Origin: Rhizophagus irregularis
Lineage: Eukaryota > Glomeromycota > Glomeromycetes > Glomerales > Glomeraceae
Assembly: GCF_026210795.1 (NCBI RefSeq)
Contig: NC_089446.1
Span: forward strand, 2,447,001-2,511,000
DNA length: 64,000 nucleotides
Reading direction: 5' to 3'
Shown: positions 1-12,299 of the stretch, one piece after another
How positions within the stretch are numbered: the first letter of the stretch is position 1
Layout: each line of letters begins with the position of its first letter
Notes under the pieces: model-generated
Databases searched by the model: none
What the model was told of the DNA's origin: nothing
The model's input: only the letters and a program-made list of their open reading frames with translations
Program-made: the position numbers and the translations under genes

Positions 1-3000
1 ATTTAATATTGTATTACTGCCTGTCCAGTTTGACTCAGTTATTGATACACTATCTATTTTCCGCAAATGCAGTCATGCATAACAAATAATTATATTAATA
101 AGGCCTTTTATAGAAAATATATTAACTCGGTTCTCGGAGCTTTGACCTTTCCCTTTTTTTATTTAAGTAGTTCGTTAATCACGCTGTCAGTTTTGTTAAA
201 AGGTTTCCATTTCAAGTAAAATCAAAAGATGTAAGTGAGATTACAAACGCACGCCTCAAGGATTATCTATTCATTTATTTCAATGAAATTTCTTTTTATG
301 TAAATTAAAACTGGTTTTCCTCGTGGTAATCGACAAATCTCAATTTTTTTTATGCGTAATGATTTATGATTTACCCACACAATAACAGATAACGAGTTAT
401 GCACTCGATCTCATTAAATATAACCATATTGTTCGATGATAACATCATATTGCATTGTGCATTTTATTATTTAGACTTATTTAAGCCTTCATTGCTCAAT
501 GGTCATTTAGCCAGTTAAATACCGATTTAGCAAAAAACATCGGCACAAAAATTTTATGCTAAAGTAAAAAAAAAGATTATAAAATCGAATTTTCGCATTT
601 TTTCAAAAATTATCTGAACAACAGCCTTTTGACCTTAGAAAAATCTCTTATGAATTTACCGGCATATAATAGCCTGTTTATTTAAAAATCACCAATGGTG
701 CCATCAGGCATTTTTAGTTTATTGCCGCCCCAAGTGGGTAAAAAATTATTATATAAGCGTGAAGTGAAATTTATAGTAAAATTAAAAACATAGGAAAGGC
801 CAATTAGTTTATACAAATTTCACGAGAATCGATACGAAAAAAAAAAAAATTTTATTCTAGGAAAAAATTTACTTTTGGGAAATTTTAGAATCCAAATGAT
901 CAGACTTCAATCATGAAAGGTAAATATACAGAAAACTATTTTTTCGAATTTTTTAACCTATTATTACTTAGAAAAGGTTGAAACATCTAGAAGTATGTAC
1001 ACTCTAACATTAACAATGCTTTGTTCTGTTCGGTAGGTTTATGTCTAATTTTTTTTTTGAAATCCACTATAAAATGGAAAGGACATAATGTATATTCCCA
1101 AGAAGTTTTCCTGCTAAACTCAAATAATTTTAACTTTTAGTGCTTATTTATTGGATATTATATGTTGCTAGTAAAAGTGTATAGTGTAATTTCAAAATAG
1201 TGAGACTAACATTTCCCCAAATTTTATACAATAATTAGTGCCAATTATTAAGTTAACAAACTGATGTTTGATGGTCATTCTCTAATATACTGTAAGTGTG
1301 CAATTACTAATGCTAAACATCTTGATCTAAAAACTTACTATTCATAGATTCACCTAATTGGTTCAGCAAAAATCAGTGATTATATAGAGTTGTGACTATA
1401 TAGGAGTCAATTTATTAATAAAAATAATATTTAAGTTAAGCAAAAATAGGTGCTTATAAAATTTTTAGCTTTAAGTGAAATACCAACATACTCATTACTA
1501 GATAAATAAATAGAAAATGTTTCTAATTCTCTAAAGGACTTTAATTCAAACTTCTAGAAAAAAGTAAATATAAAGATCAATTTTTATTGAATTTCAACAT
1601 CCTTGTACAAGTGGGTCTTCTTTCAAAGTAAATCATAATAGATTCTATCCTCTCCATTACAAAATGGCATTCACTTTTTACACTGTTCTTCCCACTGATT
1701 AAATAAATAAACAAATAAAGTGTTCTTATATAAAAGGTGATTATATAAAGATCTGATTATAATAGTTTATTAATTAATATATTTCAGGATATTATAGTCT
1801 TTCAATTAATATATATATATATTTATCCAGACTATAATGATACCATTGTTTTGTTATTTTATAGGTTTTTTATTATTAAAATAATGCAATAAAATGTTTA
1901 TTTTAATTGGCAAAAAAAAATTACCTTATTAAATGTTAGATGATATAATAAATTTGCAGTTAATTTTAACTAACACTATAATAATATAATTCACTAATTT
2001 TTGAAGTACATAATTTGAAAAATTTAACTTGATGATATAATAGTATTATTATAGTAGAAATTTTATTAGTTCACTAGTTTTAAATTACTTTTATACCAAT
2101 TTAAATGTTAAATTATTGTATCTAAAAATCTGGCCAAAATTATGCAATAGTACTGGCTAAATTAAGTAAATTTTTAGTATAATTTACTATACCTTAAGTT
2201 TTGAGTATTTTCTTATTACTTTTCTGTTATTTTTAGCAATTATTTAATTTTAATCTAATGAATTAACTGGACTGATTGGTAAAATCAAAAATGCAATATA
2301 ATTGATCTATTTGATTGCTAAATTAAAGTATAAAATACTAAAATTGCAATCTATCTATTTGTTATTAAATATATTGGTATTCTTTACAAATTAATTTATA
2401 ATTTAATATAATAAAAATAGATACTAAAAATAAAAAATTTATTTTACATTATCTTAAAATTTAACATTTCAAATTTACAATTTTTTTTTATTTTAATATA
2501 CTTTATAGATATAAAATATCAAATTTTAATCACTAAATTACAAAATAATTATTTTAATTTTAAATTAAATTAAATTAAATTTTAATTGAATTAAATCTAT
2601 AAATGAAAATTTGATTTATACAGAATATTATTATATATTGCAATTCTGCTATTACCTTTTTTTTTGCTTATTAGTAATAATATCCAAAAGTATAATTTAT
2701 TATTTTATTTTTTATATATTATTTTAATATTTTTAATGAATTAAATTACTAGAATAGTTTGTAGAAAATATCATTAGAAGTACATAAAAGTATAATAATT
2801 ATTGTTGGTTAGCCAATATTATATGACTATGAAATAGTAACAACTTGAAAGTTCTGAAAATGTTGTCCAGTTATAAAGAAAATATAAGTAATATTTTTTT
2901 TATTTTTCTATTTGCATTTCTTTTATTCTTTGTACCTTAGAACAATTTTATCAAATAATAAAAAACTCAAAAGAAATCTCTGTTCAAATTACTTAAGAAA

Positions 3001-4358
3001 TCAGACAGGTCTCTAAAATTAATTAAGTATTTAAATGATGCTTAAAACAGTTTTAAAATAGCAAAAAAGTATGGCTAATAATTATATACAATAGATTTGC
3101 ATGAAAATTGATGAAAGCAAAAATAAAATCAAACTCTATTAAGGTTATTCTTTCTAAGTTAATTAAATGTAATAAATATATATATACAGCAAGCAATATT
3201 TAATAAATACTGCACTGAAATAATCGGAAAAGACTTGTTTATCAAAGTAAATTTTATTTCATGTTACATACTGTATCATTGATTTGAATCTGACCACTTT
3301 TTATATTAGATTAATGGAAGATATAAAATATAAATTCAATTCAAATTATATTTTTCAGGTTATATATATAATCAAAATTAGTTTATAACATAAGGTACAG
3401 ATTATAATTATGATGATGGGAAATAAATATAAACCAGATATTGGTATTTAGTTTAATTGGCTAAATTTTGAATTGCAAATAGCTTTGCTTATCAGATCTA
3501 AATACTTAACAGGTTTTTATAATCATGATTCTGATCATAAATTTGCACTTGAAAAACTTACTGTAATTCAGCAAAATAATCTTATAATAGAGTATATTGG
3601 AATTATATTATTTAATAGTCAAGGTTTTTTTTTCAAAATTTGAATCTTAAAGTAATATTGATTCTTCTATTTCTCTAAATCTTCCAAATATCAAACTTAC
3701 TTATACATCATATTTTATTTATTGAAATGATACCAATTTAATTTATTATAAAATAGATTGAAATAAACATTTGTGGATGGACAATAGAACTAAATATTGT
3801 ATTTAATATGATTTTTAGGCTATAATTCTATGAATGAAATTATTATGATATGCATGAATATTTCTAAATATGATTAAAATTTAATTATATTTTTTTCATA
3901 AATACTGTTGTAGATGAATAAATAATAGTTTATTATATATGGCAAGTTATATAAAATAAAAATTCTATACATATATGTATTTGTAAATTTTGCAGAACAA
4001 ATGATTCTTATTATTATTACCATTTTATAACAGTTTTAACTATAATAAATTTATTATAGAAACAGAAAAACCCATTAATTGGCTGGTATTTGCATCCTGT
4101 CATTATACTAACAGCTAATCCCTTGCTTATTCATGAAATTTATAGTTGGTTAAAACTATCAGATAATCTGGAGATAAGTTATGATAAATTGAATCAGATA
4201 AAATCATCCTGAAAAATCCATTTTTACCTCAAATTTCATATGTGAAATAATGATTACTTGAAAAATGTCTATTAATTTGTTAGTATGATAATAATATAAA
4301 TTGGAGACATAGAACACAAAAATATGCAAATCAAGTTAAAAAAAATTATGTGAATATA
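1..4358. other. AT-rich intergenic region, no gene seen
   Basis: I see no coding stretch, tRNA or bounded mobile element here. The first roughly 800 bases are less AT-biased and may be intergenic DNA of a gene outside the window; the rest is dominated by A/T runs and short TA microsatellites, for example near 1810. A segment at about 1370-1410 resembles the ends of pogo-like elements elsewhere in the window, but no second end was found. Confidence 0.6.
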
Positions 4359-4860
4359 CAGTAGATTACAAAAAGAACACACCAACTTTAAATTAAATTT
4401 ACAATATAAATTACAAATTCCAGTGTAATAAATTTATATTTATTTTAAAGTTAAGGTTTAAAGCAATATTTTAAAAGCATTTATTTATTTAATTAATAGT
4501 AAAATTTTGTAAAAATCATCTAATTTGTAAAAAAGTAAATTTTTAACTTTAACTAAAGCAGATACAGCAAAATAAATGGTAAAATTCAATTCTTTGAGTA
4601 AAAAATAACTTACAGTAAATTACAAAAAGAAAGCACCAACTTTAAATTAAATTTACAGTATAAATTATAAGTTTCAGTGTAATAAATTTATATTTATTTT
4701 AAAGTTAAGGTTTAAAGCAATATTTTAAAAGTATTTATTTATTTAATTAATAGTAAAATTTTGTAAAAATCACCTAATTTATAAAAAAGTAAAATTTTAA
4801 CTTTTTAACTAAAGCAAATACAGTAAAATAAATGGCAAAATTCAATTTTTTGAGTAAAAA
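4359..4860 (+). repeat. ~253-bp sequence duplicated in tandem
   Basis: Two nearly identical copies in direct orientation begin at about 4359 and 4612. Both open with an ACAGTA-like start followed by TTACAAAAAG, then an A/T-rich body ending at TTGAGTAAAAAATA. The opening resembles the terminus of a Tc1/mariner-type element, which is an inference. No coding capacity was seen. Confidence 0.7.
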
Positions 4861-5152
4861 ATAGTTTAGATTCCAAGTATTATAAAAATTAGATTACCAG
4901 TTACTGATTATTGAGAAAATTAATTTTAACAATTATGTAGATCACTGAAATCATAGACTTTTATAGTAAATTATTGATTTTTTAATGATTTACATAATTT
5001 TTAAAATTAATTTTTTAATATTAAATCAGTAATCTAATTTTTATAATACTTGGAATCTAAACTATTTTTTACTCAAAAAATTGAATTTTGCCATTTATTT
5101 TACTGTATTTGCTTTAGTTAAAAAGTTAAAATTTTACTTTTTTATAAATTAG
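4774..5152. repeat. Large inverted repeat (palindrome), arms ~120-180 bp
   Basis: The left arm from 4774 and the right arm ending at 5152 are reverse complements over about 120 bp with almost no mismatch. Imperfect complementarity continues inward to a centre near 4965. The left arm is also the second half of the direct repeat at 4612, so the unit occurs three times, twice direct and once inverted. The transcript would fold into a long hairpin. It may be the remnant of a non-autonomous transposon rearranged by inverted duplication. Confidence 0.8.
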
Positions 5153-5201
5153 ATGATACAATTTTTTTAGCAAATTCTAAGTAACTTGAGATCTTACCTA
5201 T

Positions 5202-5450
5202 TTATATATTTTTCAAAATTCTGAAACAACTTATAATATCTTGAATCTGAATTTCTATCAGACTTAAAATAACACTTGTGCTATAGGTAACTGCTTGAAT
5301 TTTATCTATTCCTATCTTCTTAAATAATATATAAACTTTTTTAGCTCTAGAAGTGATTTTACACAAGTTCACATCAGTAATGTCTGGAAAAAAGGATTTA
5401 ATTTTGCTGTATACCAATATTCTTACAGATTGGTCATCAATTTTATTCAT
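5202..5450 (-). pseudogene. Fragment of a dispersed Rhizophagus repeat protein
   Basis: This is an 82-residue open stretch with the pattern RAKKVYILFKKIGIDKI followed by TYS and a QIQDII segment. From memory, this resembles the C-terminal tail of many short repetitive Rhizophagus proteins of unknown function. It has no recognisable catalytic motif. The methionine is probably an internal residue of a longer ancestor, because the sequence upstream gives no start signal. It lies between two mobile-element remnants, so it is probably transposon-borne debris rather than a gene. Confidence 0.45.
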
Positions 5451-5792
5451 AGATTTAACATCTTTAATTCAATCTTTATACACTTTATAGTAACAATACC
5501 AGCATAGAATCTTCTTATGTCTGACCTTTATTGCTACATTAAATAAATCAACTATGGTTTGTACTGTAATTTTACTAGACCCTGTTAGAATTGTTTCTAG
5601 GAAAAATTCAGGAATCTGAATGGCAAATGTCCTGCCATTGGTATTTTTACTATTGCAAAAGGATAATAGTTTCTGCCTTAAACTTTACTTCACTTTTTGC
5701 TTATAGTAGATTTTTTGATGTAACAGAGCATTCTGATTATCTTTCTCCTTCAAATATAGCTTCTCAGTATTTTTTTCTGAACACGAACTAGT

Positions 5793-6088
5793 AGGACCCC
5801 GGATATCTCCAAAACAGGTCATAAGTCACACTTTTGGCAGATTGGCCCATTTTTCAGGGCTCAAAAAATCGTTTTTTGTAAATATCTCGGCATCCAGTGG
5901 TCCAATTTTGATGAACTTTTTTTTAAATTGTAGAGCTAAATGAGGGCTACAAAATAAAAAAAAGTTCATTAAAATTGAATTACTGGATGCTGAGATATTT
6001 ACAAAAAACGATTTTTTGAGTTTCAGCAAAAAGGGGTGTTTTTGGCCAAAAGTCCATTATGACCTTTATATTAGATATCCGGAGTCCT
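5793..6088. mobile_element. 296-bp palindromic MITE with 8-bp target duplication
   Basis: The element begins AGGACCCCGGATATCT and ends AGATATCCGGAGTCCT, terminal inverted repeats with one mismatch. It is flanked by GAACTAGT on both sides (5785-5792 and 6089-6096). The arms stay complementary for most of the length, meeting at about 5930, so it is nearly a full palindrome. An 8-bp duplication is typical of hAT and P superfamilies; I infer a hAT-like non-autonomous element. Both arms carry a TATCTCGGCATCCAGTG-like segment that recurs in other elements of this window. Confidence 0.85.
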
Positions 6089-6096
6089 GAACTAGT

Positions 6097-6999
6097 GAGT
6101 AGACAGAATAATATAAAAGTAGTTAAGTCTTGGAAAAGCACATGCAATTAGCTAAACATTTTTTCTGTTTTCTCTATCTAATCTCATTACTAACTTTTTT
6201 CTTATAAGAAAGAATTTGTCTTTCTATCATACTATAATGATTTAGATTCATAGTATTATATTAGTCTATAATGAAAGGTAGTATATTAATTTGATCTAAA
6301 GATATTGAATCGAAATCCTGAGATATAGGGAGTTCTCTTAGACTGAATTAGCATTATTCTTTTTAATAAAATAATCAGAATGATCTGATTGCTTTGAAAT
6401 CTCCTCAATAGATAGTGAAATAAATGTTTATAGAGTTATTAAATAAATTGGAAACTTTGGTATGGATGTATTGCTTTATACTAAAATATTAACAGCATTT
6501 TGTTCCTATTTGATTTTCCTGATATCATCAACTAATTTAGCAATAAGGATAGTCTTTTCTTTATCTCTCTATTTTAGATTTATGAATTTGGCTTTATATT
6601 CTTTTAAAGCATACTTTAACTTCACATTCTTAGCCTTAACTTTATTTGATATTCTTAACCTTAACTTTGGCATTCTTCTTTCTAAGTTCTGTAATCTTGG
6701 TTAAGAGCTTTGAATTTATTTCTCTTAATGAATCGATCTCAGATTGCATGTTTGATAATATTTTTTTATATAAGATGGAATAATTTAAAAGTTTGAGTTA
6801 GATATATAAATAATAAAAAATTACATGTAATGATTTATCATACTGATCACTTTTACCAAGAAAAAATTTTATTAATTTATGCAAAAATAAATACAAGATC
6901 GGGACGTAACCTACAATATACTATGCGAGTATATATGAAGTCAAAATTAAAGCCTAAAAGTAGAAATATTTTGAATTGGAGAGGTCAAAAGTCAAAATT
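6097..6999. other. Intergenic, no supported gene
   Basis: Short open frames at about 6462-6704 and 6830-7012 are hydrophobic or basic low-complexity translations of A/T-rich DNA, with no family resemblance I can name. Confidence 0.5.
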
Positions 7000-7000
7000 A

Positions 7001-7463
7001 AAGTCAAAATGATCAAAATTACATTATAATCATGTGATTTTTTATAATTATAATTTAATATAAAATTTTAAATGTAAATAACTCTGTCAACATTGATACT
7101 ACAAATACGAAATATATATCATTGGAATCCTTTCAATGAGCTGAATCTAACCGTGTAAAGATCATAAAAATCAAATCACTAGATATGGAGATCAAGATCG
7201 TTAACTTTGAATTTTAAAATTATTGTTTACTATAAAAATTATAAGACTATTTAATACCAAATTTTAAATGTGAATAACTCCATCAATATTAATGCTACAA
7301 ATATGAAATACATATCATTGGAATTCTCCAATGAGTTGAATCCAACTATATAAAGATCATAAAAATTGAATCACTGAATGCGGAGTTCGTTAACTTTGAA
7401 TTTTAATATTATTGTTTACCATAAAATCATATAATTATAATGTAATTTTGATCATTTTGACTT
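7001..7463. mobile_element. Inverted-repeat element with two internal ~150-bp modules
   Basis: About 45 bp at 7001-7045 and 7415-7463 are near-perfect inverted repeats built around GTCAAAATGATCAAAATTAC. Inside are two direct copies of a module of about 150 bp (7067-7220 and 7263-7415), each opening AATAACTC and containing AATCACTAGAT or a close variant. A direct repeat containing TTGGAGAGGTC lies just outside each end (about 6976 and 7464), too long for an ordinary target duplication. It has no coding capacity and is probably a non-autonomous DNA element. Confidence 0.65.
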
Positions 7464-7617
7464 TTGGAGAGGTCCAAGTCAAAATCATTTTGACCATTTT
7501 GACCATTTTGAAGGTTAAAATTAACCAATTTCAGTTTCATGTATAGTCAAAATATAGTTTACTTTTTTAAATGAAATTGTAAAATTATTATCTATGGTTA
7601 GTAATAAATTATGCATA

Positions 7618-7923
7618 TTAAAATTCACCATTTTCTTGTAACCATGATATTCCCAAGGTTAAATCAGAAAAATTATCAGGCCAATCTGGTCCAACAACTA
7701 TGAATTCACTAGGTATACTTTTATGCTTCTTGCCATCATTAAAAGTAATATACAGATTAACTTTTCCTAATGTGAAATAAGATCCATTTACTTTAGAATT
7801 ACTATCATCTTTTTTGTATACCATTTTCATACCATCAATACTTTTTTCACTAATACAATTTACATTAGTGCTTGTATCAAGTACTGTCTGATTTTCTTTA
7901 ACTGCACAATTTATGAGGATCAT
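7618..7923 (-). pseudogene. Retropepsin-like aspartic protease fragment (retroelement-derived)
   Basis: The 101-residue frame has the retropepsin order: an active-site-like VLDTSTNVNCIS near residue 14 (family D-T/S-G then hydrophobic), a middle strand FTLGKVNLYITF, and a closing LTLGISWLQENG, where the usual pattern is I-L-G-x-x-W-L. The catalytic motif reads D-T-S rather than D-T-G; S is tolerated in some retroelement proteases, so loss of activity is not certain. There is no flanking reverse transcriptase, so this is a fragment. It could also be a domesticated DDI1-like domain, but the short length and surroundings argue for debris. Confidence 0.5.
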
Positions 7924-8225
7924 TTTATTATGGCATATAATATTTAAATATAAAAAATAGATATCTATTCACTGCTCCAGATTAGCTAGAACCACCATTC
8001 TGTTTGATCAGCTAGTATTCTATCACCAGCTCTCTCGACATTAAGGTGAAAATAATACCTTAAGTCAGAGATTGTCTAACTATAAATTTACTGGGTTTAA
8101 GTTGCTGACTCCACTGATCTAGCTTTGATAAGACTTAAATGTCAGCTTAATTCTTGCTCTAATTAAGTTCAAATTAAATTTTCTCAACTAATATATGAAA
8201 TTTTACTGAAAGATTTCATCATCTA

Positions 8226-9007
8226 CTGAAATATCTCATTTTGCGATCCTGGCTTCCTAGAGCAGTTTCCTAGCCTTATTAAGTTTCCATATTTACCAAA
8301 ATGTCTTAAAATCGGAATCCTACTAATATAATCAGTGTTACTTATGAAATTCTCGATATGAATATTTGGATTAAGTGAAATGAGCTGATCAACAAGATAT
8401 TTTAAATTAAGACATAGTCTAACAATTTCTTTGATAGTTATATCAGTAATTTCACAAAGGCTAAGGTTAAGATGCTAGAACCTTGGGTAAGAACGAATAA
8501 CATTACAACTCGATATTTCAGAAAACTCTGTGCACTTAGAAATACTGTATTTAGATATTCTAATGTACGGCACAATTCTGCAAATGTACATAGAGCTTTA
8601 TCAGTTATTTGACGAACAATAAGGCTACTGCATAAATTGAGATACTTCAGATTTGGATATGATTCCGCTATAAGAATTAGTCCTTCGTCGGTAAAACCTG
8701 TAGTACCATCAAAATCCAAATGAATTATATTTGGGAATAAGCGCACAATACCTTTGATTTTTTTATTCGTAAGTGAATGGTAGTGTGAAATTTTAAGGTG
8801 AGTTAGTTTCGAGCTATAATAAAGTAATATATTTAATTCGAGTCCGGAATACTGATCATCAACCCGGAGTCGGAAGATTTTTTTGCTGGGCCACAATGCA
8901 TGTACTCCTGTCAATCCCGTGCGACAAAGTAACAGACAGGTCGACATATCAATTTCGCAATATAAGTTGTGTATACTAGTCTTTAGTCTTTTTTCCCAAA
9001 CAAACAT
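8226..9007 (-). pseudogene. Decayed leucine-rich-repeat (F-box/LRR, AMN1-like) gene
   Basis: On the minus strand the frame contains successive LRRs of the cysteine-rich F-box type: LTHLKISHYHSLTNKKIKGI, IIHLDFDGTTGFTDEGLILI and LKYLNLCSS followed by ITDKAL. A frameshift near 8530 and an in-frame TAG at 8475-8477 interrupt it. A further [24 protein letters not shown] split across the frame, continues to about 8226. Such proteins normally recruit ubiquitination targets, but this copy is broken. The N-terminal part (from 9007) has no clear F-box, and the start is unreliable. The base composition is less AT-rich than its surroundings, as expected for old coding sequence. Confidence 0.7.
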
Positions 9008-9229
9008 GAAGAAAAATGTGAAAGAGTGCCTAGTTGCAACACAGGGCCTACCTTATAAGTTAATAATGACAAAACCACATGTTATGAAGGGCTGAGAACT
9101 TTGCAATTTCGAGATCGCTAGGCTTTAGTCGATCCCCATGTGAAAAGTATGAAGATTCCGTACTCATATGCTTTCATAGAATTCTTGGCATCATACGACA
9201 ATGCTAATCACTCTTCTTATCTCCTTATC

Positions 9230-9780
9230 TTTTTCCCAGCAAGATAAGTGCATATTCCGGAAGAAAAAGAAGGTGGTAGGAAAGCCATCGAGAAGTACGC
9301 CTTTTTCATGTCAAGGTTGTCTGATTGCAACAACATCGAAAAGTTGTGAGTAAATTTTTTTCTTTTTGGTTTTGAGACATACTAGTTTGTCTCCGCGCCG
9401 TGACACGTGTTCAAAATCTTTTATTAAGTGTTCTACGGTTATACTAGTTATGGACTCTTCTCATTAATTATACACTTTACGTTGTTACGGAATGGACAGA
9501 AGAGGGAGATCTCGAGGATTTTCTCCGAAACGATCGAGAACTTTTGTGGCCTCTTAGACTTAAGATAGCGGAACAGATTGCAAACGCCCTCGAGTTCATT
9601 AATCGTGTCGAAATTTATACATCGCCACTCTGCGCTGGTGATGAAAACGTCACGTGATTTTTCGACATTTTTTTCGTCTAGGATAGTAGGACAAGCACCT
9701 AGTCCCTGTTCGCATGATGGCGTGAACTCTATTATTAGAGAACGTTTTCGGAAATTATTTTTTTCAGTTCCTTATTAAAG
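9230..9780 (+). pseudogene. Fragmentary protein-kinase-like pseudogene
   Basis: Translated pieces recall the family: a helix-rich stretch EGGRKAIEKYAFFMSRLSD (about 9270-9330), then WTEEGDLEDFLRN and LRLKIAEQIANALEFIN (about 9490-9600). The latter is the hinge and helix-E region of the tyrosine-kinase-like proteins abundant in Rhizophagus. After a frame change, FIHRHSALV near 9610 could correspond to the HRD catalytic loop with the aspartate lost. Several frame changes and stops follow, so no functional kinase can be made. It may be a separate kinase copy from the one starting near 10120, because it reaches the catalytic loop before that one begins its N-terminal segment. Confidence 0.45.
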
Positions 9781-9880
9781 AGCGGTATATGCTTCGCTTC
9801 GGATAATGATTAAAAAATGTGATAATTTACAATCGGGTGAACCTGGAGATTTGTTAGAAAAATTCTAACATAAATGACGA

Positions 9881-11140
9881 GGAAAAAGTGTCTGATGTTG
9901 ACGGCTCAAGTGACAAAAGGGACGAAGATGCCGCAAAAATTCCGGATTTTTTCTCCAGGGCTGTTGGAGAGTTGATAGATTCTGACGGCAATGATCTGAG
10001 TGAATATCTTACCAATCTATTTAAATTAATTGAGAAGGACGAGACAGTTTCTGAGGACAAGAAATCGCTCTTATCGACTTATATGAGAAGCAGACGGAAA
10101 TAATTCTTACGGGAACCCGACTGAAATCTGTCAAAGATATAAACAGGAAACTTATTCAAAAAAATGAAAATTGTATGCGGAATCTTCTGAAAGTAAATTT
10201 TGATAATTGGTCGAGCGGGCATGAAGTCTTTGACAAACTTATTCGGCGAATCTCAATTAAATGCCCCGACGCCATCGAATGGATCCCTTTCAAATCCATC
10301 AAGATTCAAGAATGTTGAGTATATTGCGCGAGGAGGGCACTATATATAAGGCCGTTTGGAACGATGGCTTGATCGTAGACTGGGATGACAACGTGCAAGA
10401 ATACGTTCGAAGTAAATCACATACAATTGCGCTGAAGTGCATAGATAAAAACGAGAATATGAGTGACGCATATCTACAAGAGGTAAAATAAAGTGAATTG
10501 GTTTTACTGAAGTTATGTTGTGCACGGGTAATGTTTTAAATATCTCTTACTTTTATTCACCGGTCGTTAGGCGAAAACGCTCTTCAGCTTCAGAGTGCAC
10601 GAAAGTTTCAAGCCTTAGCTGAATTGCAGGAGAATCATATTCTGACTTAATTAGTCGAACACAATGAAATCTCCTTTGCGCAGGTATCTATTGATGGTCT
10701 ATTAATGACCATCGATTCATTCTTCATATCATTGGTAAATTAGCCATCCAGTGACCGCTGGAATGGTTCACTGGGATTTACATAGCGGGAACGTTTTTTT
10801 ACGACGGAATTAGAGGTGATTTGGATTTTGCGGTTCGATTGAGCAGGTGGATTCTAATCGAATCGTTGGAGTGTTAGAATATCTCGCTCCGGAATTTCTC
10901 CGTCGTCGCCCGTATACGTCGAAATCAGATATATACAGTTTTGGAATGCTCATGTAGGAAGTTTTCAGTAGACATAACCTTGCACTCGAGTCTGCCGTGA
11001 TCTACGACCTAAAATCGTTCGCAAAATCCCAACCGAGTTAAAGATTTTATGTTAAAATGTTAGGATGCATATCCCGAAAATCGACCAACTGCAGAGGAAG
11101 AGTTCAAAGCATATATGCTAAGGCGAAAATATATGTGAAA
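9881..11140 (+). pseudogene. Broken Rhizophagus-type protein kinase gene
   Basis: The order of motifs is that of the expanded Rhizophagus kinase family: NFDNWSSGHEVFDKLI and AIEWIPF (about 10195-10290), a glycine-loop remnant EYIARGG then GTIYKAVWNDG, a conserved IALKCIDK (VAIK lysine present), AYLQEVK (helix C glutamate), HWDLHSGNV (HRD changed to HWD), VGVLEYLAPEFL (APE), YTSKSDIYSFGM and DAYPENRPTAEE. Short introns probably follow QEVK near 10485. Damage includes a TGA and frameshift near 10316, apparent loss of part of the glycine loop, a disturbed DFG region, TAG after FGML and a TAG replacing the CWD tryptophan near 11062. The piece 9881-10103 is acidic and unrecognised; it may be its N-terminus. 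Confidence 0.75.
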
Positions 11141-11499
11141 GAATTTGAAGAACAAGAACGGGATCTGCCAGAGCTAAGCCTATCAGTAAAATTACGAATG
11201 TGCACGGCTTGCCTGAACCGTGCAATGTCACAGGTACGTTTTCGATTATCCATGTGTAACGATACCAGCCAAACCGATTGTTTGATGAAGAAACGAACAA
11301 ATCGTAGTTTCTGAGGATTACCTTTAATTGAAGCCAGGTATTGTTGATGTGTGGGGTGTTTAATAATTGTTTGACCACGTAATCTTTGTTACAAATAAGT
11401 GGCTATTTTTAAGAAAAGAACTGGAGTAAAAATTGCATTGCTAGTTATTGAGAAATCATGATAATAAAATGCATCAAAAAAGTAATGGCGTATCCAATG

Positions 11500-11760
11500 C
11501 ATAATGTCATGCTCCATCATTGACAATGCGACTACACACAAATTATAATTTTACAGAAAGAGGTATTAAAATTGTTCCTCAAGACTTAGCACCATGTGGC
11601 TTTTTTCTTTTCCGAAAATCAAAAAAGAATTGGAGGGAAGACATTTTAACAGCATTGAAAACTTGGCATGAGCTATTCAGGATATAGTAGAAATATTCCA
11701 AGATGAAAACCGAAATCCGCAGTGAATTTGTACATACTTGAACTACACCATTGTCATTAT
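11500..11760 (+). pseudogene. Mariner-like transposase C-terminal remnant
   Basis: Pieces of the mariner D,D34D C-terminus are readable across frame changes: an HHDNAP-like segment near 11515, then ERGIKIVPQ followed by DLAPCGFFLFRK (about 11560-11620). After a +1 shift come ELEGRHFNSIENLA, a TGA, and AIQDIVEIFQDEN. The PYSP that normally precedes DLAPC is missing. No N-terminal helix-turn-helix part and no paired terminal repeats were found, so this is a truncated relic. Confidence 0.75.
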
Positions 11761-11799
11761 ATGATTATTAGAGGATATATTAATAAACTGGCCAATAAA

Positions 11800-12270
11800 A
11801 GATGTGTAATATTCGTCACATTTTTTATAAAAAAATTATCCCTATGATTCGTATGTCGTACATGATGTAAAGTAGAACGAATCAAAAAAACATATCCGTT
11901 TTTGAATATTGATACAAAAAATGGCGCGGATCAAATCTATTTCATCTTAAATCTAGGATTATGTAATTGCCGAAATCTTAAAGTAAAAGGTTTGATATAA
12001 ATATACTTTGCTATTTCTTCTGCGCAATTTGATGAGCCAATTCTGGCCAAAATTTTCTTTTTTGGTACTTGAGTAACGTTGTATAATCCAAAATGCTGAT
12101 AAAATTGATATGGGATGAAATTTTATCAATTTCAGATTTATGGGTTCTACCTCAAAACAATTCCTATTTAACATATGTTGACTTCATTAAAGGTTTTATT
12201 CCTTTATCACTTTCTTGATATCTTACTTCATTACGGCTTAAAAATTAGGTTGTTAATAATATAATACTAG
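11800..12270. other. Unassigned stretch beside mariner relic
   Basis: A 71-codon minus-strand frame at 11959-12174 includes FWIIQRYSSTKKENFGQNWL. From memory this phrase is reminiscent of repetitive short Rhizophagus proteins, but I cannot assign a family. It may be part of the same decayed element cluster. Confidence 0.3.
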
Positions 12271-12299
12271 AATTACATGATTTCATTTATAAAGAAATT

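Noticed and set aside
9854-10060. Minus-strand Ser-rich open frame
   Set aside because: It is the shadow of the plus-strand acidic frame 9888-10103 belonging to the kinase pseudogene region.
11057-11314. 85-codon plus-strand frame
   Set aside because: It is the wrong frame of the kinase C-terminus; the adjacent frame shows DAYPENRPTAEE.
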